Shown one piece after another: positions 1 through 7,337 of a DNA stretch of 64,000 nt. Position 1 is the first letter of the stretch. Each line of letters begins with the position of its first letter. Made by a program: the position numbers and the translations under genes. The DNA comes from Mycobacterium parascrofulaceum ATCC BAA-614 (GTDB taxonomy: Bacteria > Actinomycetota > Actinomycetes > Mycobacteriales > Mycobacteriaceae), in the NCBI RefSeq assembly GCF_000164135.1, contig NZ_GG770554.1, positions 432,698-496,697 of the forward strand, written 5' to 3'. Below the pieces are notes generated by a model. It made no database searches and was not told the origin of the DNA. It worked only from the letters and a program-made list of their open reading frames with translations.

Positions 1-328
1 AGGCGGCCGCGGCGGACGCCGTGGAGGTGCTGCTCGACTTCTCGGCCGACGCGGACTTGTCGCTCGATCCGGACTTTTCGCTTGACGCGCCGTTCGAGCC
101 CGAGTCACTCGACGAGGAGCCGTTGGTCGAACTCGTGGACTTCTTGCCGGACTCGCGGCTGTCGGTGCGGTAGAAACCGCTGCCCTTGAACACCACGCCG
201 ACCGAATTGAAGCGCTTGCGCAGCCGCCCGGAGCAGCGCTCGCACGTGGTCAGCGCGTCGTCGGTGAAGGCCTGCACGATGTCGAAGCGATCGCCGCACT
301 CGGTGCACTGGTAGCTGTAAGTCGGCAC
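1..328 (-). CDS. FmdB-family zinc-ribbon protein (Rv0991c/Ruc-like), 3' end outside window
   Basis: The protein starts at a GTG at 328 preceded by a clear GGAGGT ribosome site and begins PTYSYQCTECGDRFDIV. Two CxxC pairs (CTEC, then CERC about 20 residues later) form the small zinc ribbon of the FmdB family. After about residue 60 the sequence becomes a Ser/Lys/Glu-rich disordered tail, which runs off the left edge of the window. The M. tuberculosis counterpart Rv0991c has been described as a redox-regulated chaperone (Ruc); that function is known from the family member and is not visible here. It precedes the 5-formyl-THF cyclo-ligase gene on the opposite strand order used in M. tuberculosis, which supports orthology. 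Confidence 0.85.
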   Translation of the reverse strand, partial: MPTYSYQCTECGDRFDIVQAFTDDALTTCERCSGRLRKRFNSVGVVFKGSGFYRTDSRESGKKSTSSTNGSSSSDSGSNGASSEKSGSSDKSASAEKSSSTSTASAAAA

Positions 329-398
329 AAACACCTCCGGATGGTCACAAAGCCTGTTAGCACTCTAGCGTCTCAAGTGCTAGAACCGCCACGTGACG

Positions 399-1016
399 TC
401 ACTCATTCCCGATATCTCGCGGCGGATTCAGGGGGATCAGTCCGCCCCGCGGGGTGAGCGCATGGGTCATCGGGATGTCGTGCGCCTCGGCGGGCAACTG
501 GTCGACCAATTCCGCGTCCCGCACCACCGCGACCAGCCGCGCGCCGGGGTCGCGGTGGCCCAGCGAGCGATCGTAGAAGCCGCGGCCCCGGCCCAGCCGC
601 ACCCCGCGGCGGTCGACGGCCAGCGAGGGCACCAGGATCAGGCCCGCCTCGGCGATCGCGGACGCCGGCAGCCACGGCTGCGGCGGCTCCAGCAGCCCCC
701 ACCGTGCGGATGTCAATGTGCCGGGCCGGTATTCGCCCCAGCGCAGTGGCTGGGCCGCGTTGTCGGCGCCGGTGCGCGCAACCGGGAGCAGCACCCGTCG
801 GGCACGGCGCAGCAACGCGTCGACCATCTCGATCGACCCGGGTTCGGCGCCCACCGGCACATAGGCGCACACCGTGTCGTCGCCGCTCACGATGCTTTCC
901 GCGGCTTCCAGGTGCGCCCGCAACATCCGCGCCTCGCCGGCTCGAACCTCGTCGGCAACGCGGCGCCGGGCCGCCTGCAGCTGCTCGCGCAACGCGGCCT
1001 TGCTGGTGGTCGCCAT
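399..1016 (-). CDS. 5-formyltetrahydrofolate cyclo-ligase (Rv0992c-like)
   Basis: This 205-residue protein belongs to the 5-FTHF cyclo-ligase family, which converts 5-formyl-THF to 5,10-methenyl-THF with ATP in the cytoplasm. The start ATG at 1016 gives MATTSKAALREQL, the usual basic N-terminal helix. The family signature is near residue 145 (GRGRGFYDRSL), the glycine-rich loop that binds ATP and folate, preceded by ILVPSLAVDRRGVRLG. Length is typical of the family. It is divergent from galU, leaving about 75 bp for both promoters, the same arrangement as M. tuberculosis Rv0992c/Rv0993. Confidence 0.92.
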   Translation of the reverse strand: MATTSKAALREQLQAARRRVADEVRAGEARMLRAHLEAAESIVSGDDTVCAYVPVGAEPGSIEMVDALLRRARRVLLPVARTGADNAAQPLRWGEYRPGTLTSARWGLLEPPQPWLPASAIAEAGLILVPSLAVDRRGVRLGRGRGFYDRSLGHRDPGARLVAVVRDAELVDQLPAEAHDIPMTHALTPRGGLIPLNPPRDIGNE

Positions 1017-1092
1017 GGGACAACCATGGCAGCCGCGTCTTTGCCCGCGCCACATCGCCTCGGCAAACCGCGTTCGGGTTATCGTGTGAACA

Positions 1093-2001
1093 ATGTCAAG
1101 CCCTAAAGTGGTGGTCCCACACACGGCGATCGTGCCCGCCGCCGGTCTTGGTACCCGCTTCCTGCCCGCGACGAAAACGGTGCCCAAGGAGCTGCTGCCG
1201 GTCGTCGACACCCCCGGCATCGAGCTGGTCGCCGCCGAGGCGGCCGAGGCGGGCGCCGACCGCCTGGTGATCATCACCTCCGAGGGCAAGGACGGCGTCG
1301 TCGCGCACTTCGTCGAGGACCTGGTCCTGGAGGGCACGCTGGAGGCCCGCGGCAAGAAGGCGATGCTCGACAAGGTGCGGCGGGCGCCGCAGCTGATCAA
1401 GGTCGAGTCCGTCGTGCAGGCCGAGCCGCTCGGCCTGGGACACGCCATCGGCTGCGTGGAGCCCACGCTGACGCCCGACGACGACGCCGTGATGGTGCTG
1501 CTGCCCGACGACCTGGTGCTGCCCACCGGCGTGCTGGAGACCATGTCGAAGGTGCGCGCGGAGCACGGCGGCACGGTGTTGTGCGCCATCGAGGTAACGC
1601 CCGAAGAGATCAGCGCCTACGGCGTTTTCGACGTCGAGCCGGTGCCCGGCGACCACCCGGACGTGCTCAAGGTCAAGGGCATGGTCGAGAAGCCCAAGCC
1701 CGAGGACGCCCCGTCGATGTTCGCCGCGGCGGGCCGCTACGTACTCGACCGCGCCATCTTCGACGCGCTTCGCCGCGTCGACCGCGGGGTCGGCGGCGAG
1801 GTACAGCTCACCGACGCGATCGCGTTGCTCATCGCCGAGGGCCACCCCGTGCATGTCGTCGTGCATCGCGGATCTCGACACGACTTGGGAAATCCCGGCG
1901 GCTACCTCAAGGCTGCGGTTGACTTTGCATTGGATCGTGACGACTACGGCCCCGAGTTGCGCCGGTGGTTGGTGGCGCGGTTAGGCCTGGCCGAGAAGTA
2001 G
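1093..2001 (+). CDS. galU: UTP-glucose-1-phosphate uridylyltransferase
   Basis: GalU makes UDP-glucose from UTP and glucose-1-phosphate, feeding cell-wall arabinogalactan, trehalose and polysaccharide precursors. The 302-residue protein opens with the nucleotidyltransferase signature GLGTRFLPATKTVPKELLP (residues about 16-34), followed by GLGHAIGCVEP and LLPDDLVL around residues 115-140, and VEKPKPEDAPS near 195, the sugar-phosphate site region. Start ATG at 1093 follows directly from the divergent intergenic space. It heads the galU-moeA1-rimJ cluster, as in M. tuberculosis. Confidence 0.95.
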   Translation: MSSPKVVVPHTAIVPAAGLGTRFLPATKTVPKELLPVVDTPGIELVAAEAAEAGADRLVIITSEGKDGVVAHFVEDLVLEGTLEARGKKAMLDKVRRAPQLIKVESVVQAEPLGLGHAIGCVEPTLTPDDDAVMVLLPDDLVLPTGVLETMSKVRAEHGGTVLCAIEVTPEEISAYGVFDVEPVPGDHPDVLKVKGMVEKPKPEDAPSMFAAAGRYVLDRAIFDALRRVDRGVGGEVQLTDAIALLIAEGHPVHVVVHRGSRHDLGNPGGYLKAAVDFALDRDDYGPELRRWLVARLGLAEK

Positions 2002-2102
2002 CCGGCCGGTGCGCCCCGCCTCAGGCGGAGCCCGTCAGGGCCGAGAGGGCGAGCCTAGAGGGCAGGGCCCGTCGAGGGCCAAAGAGGGCAGAGAGGCGCG
2101 CT

Positions 2103-3395
2103 GTGCGTTCTGTGGAGGAGCAGCAGGCCCGGATAACGGCCGCCGCGGTGGCGCCGCGGCCCATCAAGGTCGCCATTGCCGAGGCGCAGGGACTGATGTG
2201 CGCCGAGGAAGTGGTCACCGAGCGCCCCATGCCCGGTTTCGATCAGGCCGCCATCGACGGCTACGCGGTGCGCAGCGTCGACGTGCTGGGCGTCGGGGAA
2301 GTGGGCGTGGACGCCCTGGGTGAGCCGCCCGGCGACGCCGAGCTCGACGAAGACCGCCGCGAGGGGCTGGTCCTGCCCGTGATGGGAACGGTCGAGGCCG
2401 GTGCGCGCACCCCCAGCCGCCTGCAACCCCGGCAGGCCGCCAGGGTGCACACCGGAGCCCCGCTGCCCACGCTGGCCGACGCCGTCATCCCGTTGCGCTG
2501 GACCGACGGCGGGAGCACGCGGGTGCGGATCCTGCGGGGTGCGCCCTCGGGCGCCTATGTGCGCCGCACCGGCGACGACGTGCAGCCCGGTGACGTCGCG
2601 GTGCGCGCCGGCACGGTCATCGGCGCGGCCCAGGTCGGCCTGCTCGCGGCGGTCGGCCGCGAACGGGTGCTGGTGCATCCGCGGCCCCGGGTGACCGTGA
2701 TGACGGTCGGCGGCGAACTGGTCGACATCTCGCGCACCCCCGGCAGCGGCCAGGTGTACGACGTGAACTCCTACGCGCTGGCGGCCGCGGCCCGGGACGC
2801 CGGCGCGGAGGTCAACCGCATCGGCATCGTCAGCAACGACCCCAGGGAATTCCGCGAAACCGTCGAGGGCCAGATCAACCGGGCCGAGGTGGTGGTGATC
2901 GCCGGCGGTGTCGGGGGAGCGGCGGCCGAGGCGGTGCGGTCGGTCCTGTCCGAGCTCGGCGAGATGGAAGTCGTCCGAGTCGGGATGCATCCCGGGTCCG
3001 TCCAGGGGTTCGGGCAGCTCGGCCGCGACGGCGTGCCGACGTTCCTGCTGCCGGCGAACCCGGTCAGCGCCCTGGTGGTCTTCGAGGTGATGGTGCGGCC
3101 GCTGATCCGCCTCTCGCTGGGCAAGCGTCAGCCGATGCGCCGGATCGTGCAGGCCCGCACGCTGTCGCCGATCACGTCGGTCGCCGGGCGCAAGGGCTAC
3201 CTGCGCGGGCAGTTGATGCGCGACCAGGAGACCGGCGAATACCTGGTGCAGGCGCTGGGCGGGGCGCCGGGCGCGTCCTCGCACCTCCTGGCGACCCTCG
3301 CCGAGGCGAACTGCCTCGTGGTGGTGCCCAGCGGCGCCGAACAGATACGCACCGGCGAAATCGTCGACGTCGCCTTCCTGGCCCAGCGCGGTTAA
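2103..3395 (+). CDS. moeA1: MoeA/gephyrin-like protein (MoeA1/Glp)
   Basis: This 430-residue protein has the full MoeA architecture: N-terminal domain with the MPGFDQAAIDGYAVR signature (residues about 40-55), the central MoaB/Mog-like fold (GELVDISRTPGSGQVYDVNSY) and a C-terminal beta-barrel. Classical MoeA inserts molybdate into adenylylated molybdopterin. Here the loop that in MoeA reads TSGGVSVGxxD is IAGGVGGAAAEAV, without the conserved acidic residue, so enzymatic function is doubtful. In Corynebacterium a gephyrin-like protein of this type (Glp) acts in cell division with a membrane receptor (GlpR); this is recalled knowledge. The start is GTG 2103 (VRSVEEQQ), which matches the mycobacterial orthologue better than the earlier in-frame codons inside the 3' end of galU. 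Confidence 0.85.
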   Translation: MRSVEEQQARITAAAVAPRPIKVAIAEAQGLMCAEEVVTERPMPGFDQAAIDGYAVRSVDVLGVGEVGVDALGEPPGDAELDEDRREGLVLPVMGTVEAGARTPSRLQPRQAARVHTGAPLPTLADAVIPLRWTDGGSTRVRILRGAPSGAYVRRTGDDVQPGDVAVRAGTVIGAAQVGLLAAVGRERVLVHPRPRVTVMTVGGELVDISRTPGSGQVYDVNSYALAAAARDAGAEVNRIGIVSNDPREFRETVEGQINRAEVVVIAGGVGGAAAEAVRSVLSELGEMEVVRVGMHPGSVQGFGQLGRDGVPTFLLPANPVSALVVFEVMVRPLIRLSLGKRQPMRRIVQARTLSPITSVAGRKGYLRGQLMRDQETGEYLVQALGGAPGASSHLLATLAEANCLVVVPSGAEQIRTGEIVDVAFLAQRG

Positions 3396-4070
3396 GTGCA
3401 ACGACTCCGCACGCTCGTGAACCTGTTGCGCACCAGCGCCCGCCATCCGGGTTGGCCGCTCGACGTCGGCCCGTTGCGCGTCCCGGCGGGGGTCGTCCGC
3501 CTGCGGCCGGTGCGGATGCGCGACGGCGCCCAGTGGAGCCGTGCCCGGCTGGCCGACCGCGCCCACCTCGAGCCCTGGGAGCCCAGCGCGGAGGGCGATT
3601 GGACCAGCCGGCACACCGTCGCCGCATGGCCGGCGCTGTGCTCGGGCCTGCGCGCGGAGGCCCGAGCGGGCCGCATGTTGCCGTACGTCATCGAGCTCGA
3701 CGGGCACTTCTGCGGCCAGCTGACCATCGGCAACGTCACCCACGGGGCGCTGCGGTCGGCGTGGATCGGCTACTGGGTGCCGCGGGCGGCGACCGGCGGC
3801 GGGGTGGCCACCGCGGCGTTGGCGCTGGGCCTGGACCACTGCTTCGGCCCGGTGATGCTGCATCGGGTGGAGGCCACCGTGCGGCCCGAGAACGCGGCGA
3901 GCCGGGCCGTGTTGGCGAAAGTGGGGTTCCGCCAGGAGGGGCTGTTGCAGCGCTACCTCGAGGTCGACAAGGCGTGGCGGGATCACCTGTTGATGGCGAT
4001 CACGGTCGAAGAGGTGTCCGGATCGGTGGCATCGACCCTGGTCCGCGGCGGGCACGCCAGCTGGGCCTGA
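3396..4070 (+). CDS. rimJ: GNAT-family acetyltransferase RimJ-like
   Basis: The 224-residue protein is a GNAT N-acetyltransferase of the RimJ/RimL type, predicted to acetylate a protein alpha-amine using acetyl-CoA. Visible motifs are YWVPRAATGGGVATAAL (the acetyl-CoA pyrophosphate loop, about residues 127-143) and RPENAASRAVLAKVGF (about 165-180), typical of RimJ. The GTG start lies immediately after the moeA1 stop with no gap, so the two are almost certainly translationally coupled. The gene name follows the M. tuberculosis Rv0995 annotation; the substrate is unknown. Confidence 0.85.
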   Translation: MQRLRTLVNLLRTSARHPGWPLDVGPLRVPAGVVRLRPVRMRDGAQWSRARLADRAHLEPWEPSAEGDWTSRHTVAAWPALCSGLRAEARAGRMLPYVIELDGHFCGQLTIGNVTHGALRSAWIGYWVPRAATGGGVATAALALGLDHCFGPVMLHRVEATVRPENAASRAVLAKVGFRQEGLLQRYLEVDKAWRDHLLMAITVEEVSGSVASTLVRGGHASWA

Positions 4071-4167
4071 CCGCGCGCCGACCCCGGAGGCCCTCGACGT
4101 TGGCCCGGCGGCGGGCCCGCGGTGTGGCTACCGCGACACGAGTGACTCGTGGTGCTTGTGAGAGGCA

Positions 4168-4185
4168 AATTACAGGTGTGTAATT
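4168..4185. promoter_or_regulatory. Palindrome upstream of the acidic membrane protein gene
   Basis: The sequence AATTACA-GGTG-TGTAATT is a perfect inverted repeat with 7-bp arms and a 4-bp centre. It stands out as AT-rich in a GC-rich background and lies about 77 bp before the ATG at 4262, inside the 190-bp gap that follows rimJ. This is where a promoter for the downstream gene is expected, so it is a candidate operator. The cognate regulator is not identifiable. Confidence 0.45.
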
Positions 4186-4261
4186 GTCCTGGTCACCTAG
4201 ACCCGGCCGCGCTGGCCTCCGAGGGGCTTCGCGGAATCGGAACCGAAGAGAGCAGGTCGTC

Positions 4262-5275
4262 ATGCCAAGCATTCCGCAGTCACTGTTGTGGATCTCGCTC
4301 GTCGTGCTCTGGCTGTTCGTCTTGGTGCCGATGCTCGTGAGCAAGCGGGACGCCGTGCGCCGCACCAGCGACGTGGCCCTGGCGACCCGGGTCCTCAACG
4401 GCGGTGCGAACTCCCGCCTGATCAAGCGCAGCGGTCCGGCCGCCGGGCACCGCAGCGACCCCAACTGGACGCCGCCGGAAGAGTCGGCCGAAAGCGAGCT
4501 GGACCTCCCCGAGGGGGAGGACGAGGAGCACGACACCGAGGAGCTGCGGGCGGCCCGCCCCGTCGTCATGAAGCTCGCGACCCCCGAGCGCACCGAGCCC
4601 GACTACCTCGACGTCGACGTCGTCGAGGATTCGCAGGCCCTGCCCGCCGGCGTCGCCGAGGTCGTCGAGGAAGAAGACGAGGAAGACGAGGATTCCGACA
4701 CCGACGTCGTCGCCCAGGCCGGCTCCGACGAGGACGACGAGGGCTTCGAGTACGTCGAGGACTCGTCGGGCCTGGAGCCCGAAGCCGATGCTGACGACGA
4801 CGAGGAGATGCCGGCGCCGATCCCGCGGAACGCCTCGCGGCGGCGGCGCTTCGACGCGAAGACCGCGGCCGCGGTCAGCGCCCGCAAGTACCAATTTCGC
4901 AAGCGGATGTTGATGGCGATGGCGGTCGTCCTGGTCGGCTCGGCCACGGCCGCGTTCAAGGTTTCACCGAGCGCCTGGTGGGTGTGCGGCACCGCCACCG
5001 CCGTGACGCTGCTCTACCTGGGTTACCTGCGGCGCCAGACCCGCATCGAGGAGAAGGTGCGCCGCCGCCGCATGCAGCGGATGGCGCGGGCGCGCATGGG
5101 CGTGGAGAACGCCTACGACCGCGACTACGACGTGGTCCCGTCGCGGCTACGGCGCCCGGGCGCGGTGGTCCTGGAGATCGACGACGAGGACCCGATCTTC
5201 GAGCACCTGGACTACGCGATGCCGATGCGGACCTTCGGGTGGCCCCGGGACCTGCCGCGGGCCGTCGGCGAGTAG
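4262..5275 (+). CDS. Acidic transmembrane protein (Rv0996-like, candidate GlpR)
   Basis: The 337-residue protein has an N-terminal membrane segment (LLWISLVVLWLFVLVPMLV, about residues 8-26), a long highly acidic disordered middle (about 75-205, rich in Glu/Asp/Ser), a basic stretch (RRRRFDAKTAAAVSARKYQFRKR) and two further hydrophobic segments near 220-240 and 243-262, then a basic helix and a conserved tail. The ATG at 4262 follows the purine-rich AGAGAGCAGG. Rv0996 of M. tuberculosis occupies the same place. Its position after the gephyrin-like gene fits the corynebacterial Glp/GlpR division pair, in which the membrane receptor binds Glp; that functional link is inference. Confidence 0.8.
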   Translation: MPSIPQSLLWISLVVLWLFVLVPMLVSKRDAVRRTSDVALATRVLNGGANSRLIKRSGPAAGHRSDPNWTPPEESAESELDLPEGEDEEHDTEELRAARPVVMKLATPERTEPDYLDVDVVEDSQALPAGVAEVVEEEDEEDEDSDTDVVAQAGSDEDDEGFEYVEDSSGLEPEADADDDEEMPAPIPRNASRRRRFDAKTAAAVSARKYQFRKRMLMAMAVVLVGSATAAFKVSPSAWWVCGTATAVTLLYLGYLRRQTRIEEKVRRRRMQRMARARMGVENAYDRDYDVVPSRLRRPGAVVLEIDDEDPIFEHLDYAMPMRTFGWPRDLPRAVGE

Positions 5276-5325
5276 CGCCGGTAGTTCGGCGGTTCGCGCC
5301 GCGGCTGGTAGCCTGCTAGCGGTCA

Positions 5326-5398
5326 GGGGCTATGGCGCAGTTGGTAGCGCGACTCGTTCGCATCGAGTAGGTCAGGGGTTCGAATCCCCTTAGCTCCA
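5326..5398 (+). tRNA. tRNA-Ala (anticodon CGC)
   Basis: A complete cloverleaf can be folded: acceptor stem GGGGCTA with TAGCTCC, D arm GCGC-AGTTGGTA-GCGC, anticodon stem ACTCG with CGAGT around the loop TTCGCAT (anticodon CGC, reading GCG alanine codons), and T arm AGGGG-TTCGAAT-CCCCT. The 3' half is the integration target of the adjacent element; insertion has reconstituted an intact tRNA gene on this side. Confidence 0.93.
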
Positions 5399-5399
5399 C
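5356..5399 (+). repeat. attL: 44-bp att core in the tRNA-Ala 3' half
   Basis: The 44 bases from the last base of the 5' anticodon stem through the T arm and acceptor 3' strand (GTTCGCATCG...TAGCTCCAC) are repeated exactly at 16910-16953. The repeat begins next to the anticodon loop, a common crossover position for tyrosine integrases that use tRNA genes. The integrase gene begins its 3' end only 32 bp beyond it. Confidence 0.92.
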
Positions 5400-5431
5400 C
5401 CATTTACCAGGGGTTTTACTGCCCCAAGGGA

Positions 5432-6670
5432 TTACGAGACAGGCGCATGCCGCTGGCGTGCCGCAGCAGATTCGATCGCCGCACCCAAATTTGCAGCCAC
5501 AGCGTCTAGGTCTTCGTCGAACAGGTCGGCGTACACATCGAGCGTCATGCTGGCCTTCGCGTGCCCCAACATGCGCTGCACCGCCTTCACGTTGGCGCCG
5601 GCACTGACCGCCAGACTTGCCGCAGTGTGCCGCAAGTCGTGCGGCGTAATCGTCGGAAATTCCGGTGTGGCGGCCTGGCCGGCGGTCGCCACCTCCCGGG
5701 CCCGCTGCGCCGCGGCGGCCGCTTGCACCGCGCGTACCGCTGGCTCAAACACCCGGGCCCGGTAGTTGGAGTTCCTTAGCACGCCGCCCCGCTGGTCGGT
5801 GAAGACCGAGTCCTCGCGGCCCTTGCCCACCATGAGCGCCGCCAACTCAGGTGCCAGCGCGGCCGGGAACGGCACCGAGCGCCGCTCCCACGTCTTGGGT
5901 GCCGACCAAACCAGTCCTCCGGATTCGGTGACGGACCGGCTGACGTTGACCCGGCGCCGCAGCATGTCGAAGTCGCACACCCGGAGTGCCGCCATCTCAC
6001 CCCAACGCAACCCCGTGTAGGCCAGGAACCTGATGACCTCGGGGTTGCGGTCCACTGCGGCGGCCAGCGCGCCGACTTGGGCGTGGGTCAGATACCCGCG
6101 GTCGGCGTGCTTGCGTTTGGGCAACTTGATGCCCTCGCACGGGTTGCGGGGTATGCGGCGGTCTTCCACCGCGGCGCCGAGCACCTGGCGCAGCAACCCG
6201 TAAGCGTTCTCAATCGTCGGTACGCCGACGCCATCGGTAACCATGGCTGCTACCCACGCCCGCACCGCGCCGGTACGCACATCAACCACCGCCGCGTCAC
6301 CCCATTGCGGCTCCACGCGGCTGCGCCACGCGCTGCGTCGAGACGCCGCAGTTTTGGGACTAACGTGCCCCTGCGTCGCCACCCACGATCGGTAGACCTG
6401 TGCAACCGTCACCCGCCCGGCTGACGGCGCTACATGCGTGCCTGTGGCCAGCGCCGGCACGATGTCATTGGCAAGCCACGCCTCGGCGTCTGTCTTGCGA
6501 CCAAACAGCTTGGTGTACTCGCGGCCCGTGTCATCGACGTACCTTGCCCGCCAACGCTTTCCCTTGCCGTAGGCGGCGCTGGGCACCGTCCGCGGCGTAC
6601 CGTCCACGTCGTAAACGGTCTTGTGCCAGCGATCTGCGACGCCGGCGCGGCGGTTGCGCTTAATGCTCAT
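5432..6670 (-). CDS. int: Tyrosine-type site-specific integrase
   Basis: The 412-residue protein is a phage-type tyrosine recombinase. It has an N-terminal arm-binding domain (KRWRARYVDDTGREYTKLFGRKTDAEAWLA), a core SAM-like domain (about 75-160) and a C-terminal catalytic domain with the expected residues: Arg in YTGLRWGEMAAL, HDLRHTAAS (H-x-x-R), LGHAKASMTLDVYAD with the nucleophilic Tyr. It lies immediately inside attL and points toward the tRNA, the usual layout. I prefer the ATG at 6670 (MSIKRNRRAG); an earlier in-frame start at 6733 would add 21 residues. The TAA stop is at 5432. Confidence 0.95.
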   Translation of the reverse strand: MSIKRNRRAGVADRWHKTVYDVDGTPRTVPSAAYGKGKRWRARYVDDTGREYTKLFGRKTDAEAWLANDIVPALATGTHVAPSAGRVTVAQVYRSWVATQGHVSPKTAASRRSAWRSRVEPQWGDAAVVDVRTGAVRAWVAAMVTDGVGVPTIENAYGLLRQVLGAAVEDRRIPRNPCEGIKLPKRKHADRGYLTHAQVGALAAAVDRNPEVIRFLAYTGLRWGEMAALRVCDFDMLRRRVNVSRSVTESGGLVWSAPKTWERRSVPFPAALAPELAALMVGKGREDSVFTDQRGGVLRNSNYRARVFEPAVRAVQAAAAAQRAREVATAGQAATPEFPTITPHDLRHTAASLAVSAGANVKAVQRMLGHAKASMTLDVYADLFDEDLDAVAANLGAAIESAAARQRHAPVS

Positions 6671-6900
6671 TGCGGTGGCCCTGTCGGATCGGTTGTGCAC
6701 GTTGCTCTCATAATGCCAACGTCTGTCAACCACTCAAATAAGTTCTGGCACAAAGCAGTTGTTGATGGCTTGCTTCAACCGTCCTTCACGCCAGTCAGCT
6801 TGCACGAGTTAGTTGCGGACACCGGCGACGTCCACGAAAGGGCTACGGCCCCCGTGTGCACACCCACCTTGCTCGCAGGGTTGAGCATCGTCGCACGTCG

Positions 6901-6916
6901 CGGCATGTGCATGCCG
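6901..6916. promoter_or_regulatory. Palindromic candidate operator of the element
   Basis: CGGCATG-TG-CATGCCG is a perfect inverted repeat with 7-bp arms, located midway between the divergently read integrase and HTH genes. Its position fits the binding site of a regulator or excisionase. No repressor gene is obvious in the element, so the protein that would bind it may be the 83-residue HTH protein, the second HTH protein at 9770, or a helper-phage factor. Confidence 0.45.
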
Positions 6917-6925
6917 TGATAGCGG

Positions 6926-6963
6926 ACCACTGACCAGCCCCCTAGTGGTTGACCTATGACCAC
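6926..6963. promoter_or_regulatory. Cluster of ACCAC(T)/AGTGGT half-sites
   Basis: ACCACT at 6926, AGTGGT at 6944 and ACCAC at 6959 form an inverted pair followed by another half-site with spacings of 18 and 15 bp. A TTGACC hexamer at 6949-6954, resembling a -35 box, overlaps the last base of the second half-site. This arrangement suggests a repressible promoter or Xis/Int arm sites for the rightward operon. Confidence 0.35.
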
Positions 6964-7078
6964 CAAAACTCCTGAGTCGCACACTTTCAGTCGTACGCCG
7001 GTCGGCGCTGCCATGCAGTATTGCTCCGAACCGCATACCGCTGCGGTCGACCACACACCGTCAAACAGAGAAGGACTC

Positions 7079-7330
7079 ATGACTACACCCAGCAGCACCG
7101 GCGCACCCGTGACCGATGGCGAGAGGCCGTTTATGTCCACGCGCGAAGTCAGCGCCTTGACCTCCGTGACGCAATCGACTTTGCGTTATTGGCGCCATTG
7201 CAACGAGGGTCCGCCATCGTTCGTCCTTGGCCGGCGGGTGGTCTATCGCCGCGCCGCCGTGCTGGAGTGGATTCAACAGCAGGAGCAGGCTACGCGCCGC
7301 GGCGGGCATCCGATCAGCAGCCAAGGGTAG
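7079..7330 (+). CDS. Small helix-turn-helix protein, probable excisionase/regulator
   Basis: The 83-residue protein begins at ATG 7079, preceded by AGAAGGACTC, a good ribosome site. It carries a MerR/Xis-type winged HTH: MSTREVSALTSVTQSTLRYWRHCNEGPPSFVLGRRVVYRRAAVLEWIQQQE. This is the compact form typical of excisionases and AlpA-like regulators: recognition helix, wing with GRRVVYRR, then a final helix. As the first gene rightward of the control region, and divergent from the integrase, it is the best candidate for the recombination directionality factor. A purely regulatory role is equally possible. Confidence 0.75.
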   Translation: MTTPSSTGAPVTDGERPFMSTREVSALTSVTQSTLRYWRHCNEGPPSFVLGRRVVYRRAAVLEWIQQQEQATRRGGHPISSQG

Positions 7331-7337
7331 TGGCGCC

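Larger units (their letters stand above)
6671..7078. other. Element control region (int/xis divergent intergenic)
   Basis: About 400 bp between the integrase start and the rightward operon has no convincing gene. It contains a 16-bp palindrome at 6901-6916, half-sites ACCACT/AGTGGT/ACCAC at 6926-6963 and several near-repeats, so it probably holds the divergent promoters, the switch that controls them and integrase arm sites. Frames that stay open here on both strands have no plausible ribosome sites and look like chance. Confidence 0.5.

Noticed and set aside
2055..4055. A 666-codon minus-strand frame opposite moeA1 and rimJ
   Set aside because: It is antisense to two well-supported genes, is rich in His/Arg/Gln as typical of GC-rich shadow frames, and has no recognisable domain.
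4500..4820. Tandem repeats of GAGGAC-like triplets
   Set aside because: They encode the acidic Glu/Asp tail of the membrane protein and vary in order; this is codon and residue bias, not a DNA repeat array.
6434..7140. ORFs of 121-161 codons on both strands in the integrase control region
   Set aside because: They overlap the integrase start or the HTH gene, have no ribosome sites and contain the palindromic control sites, so a regulatory region is the better reading.
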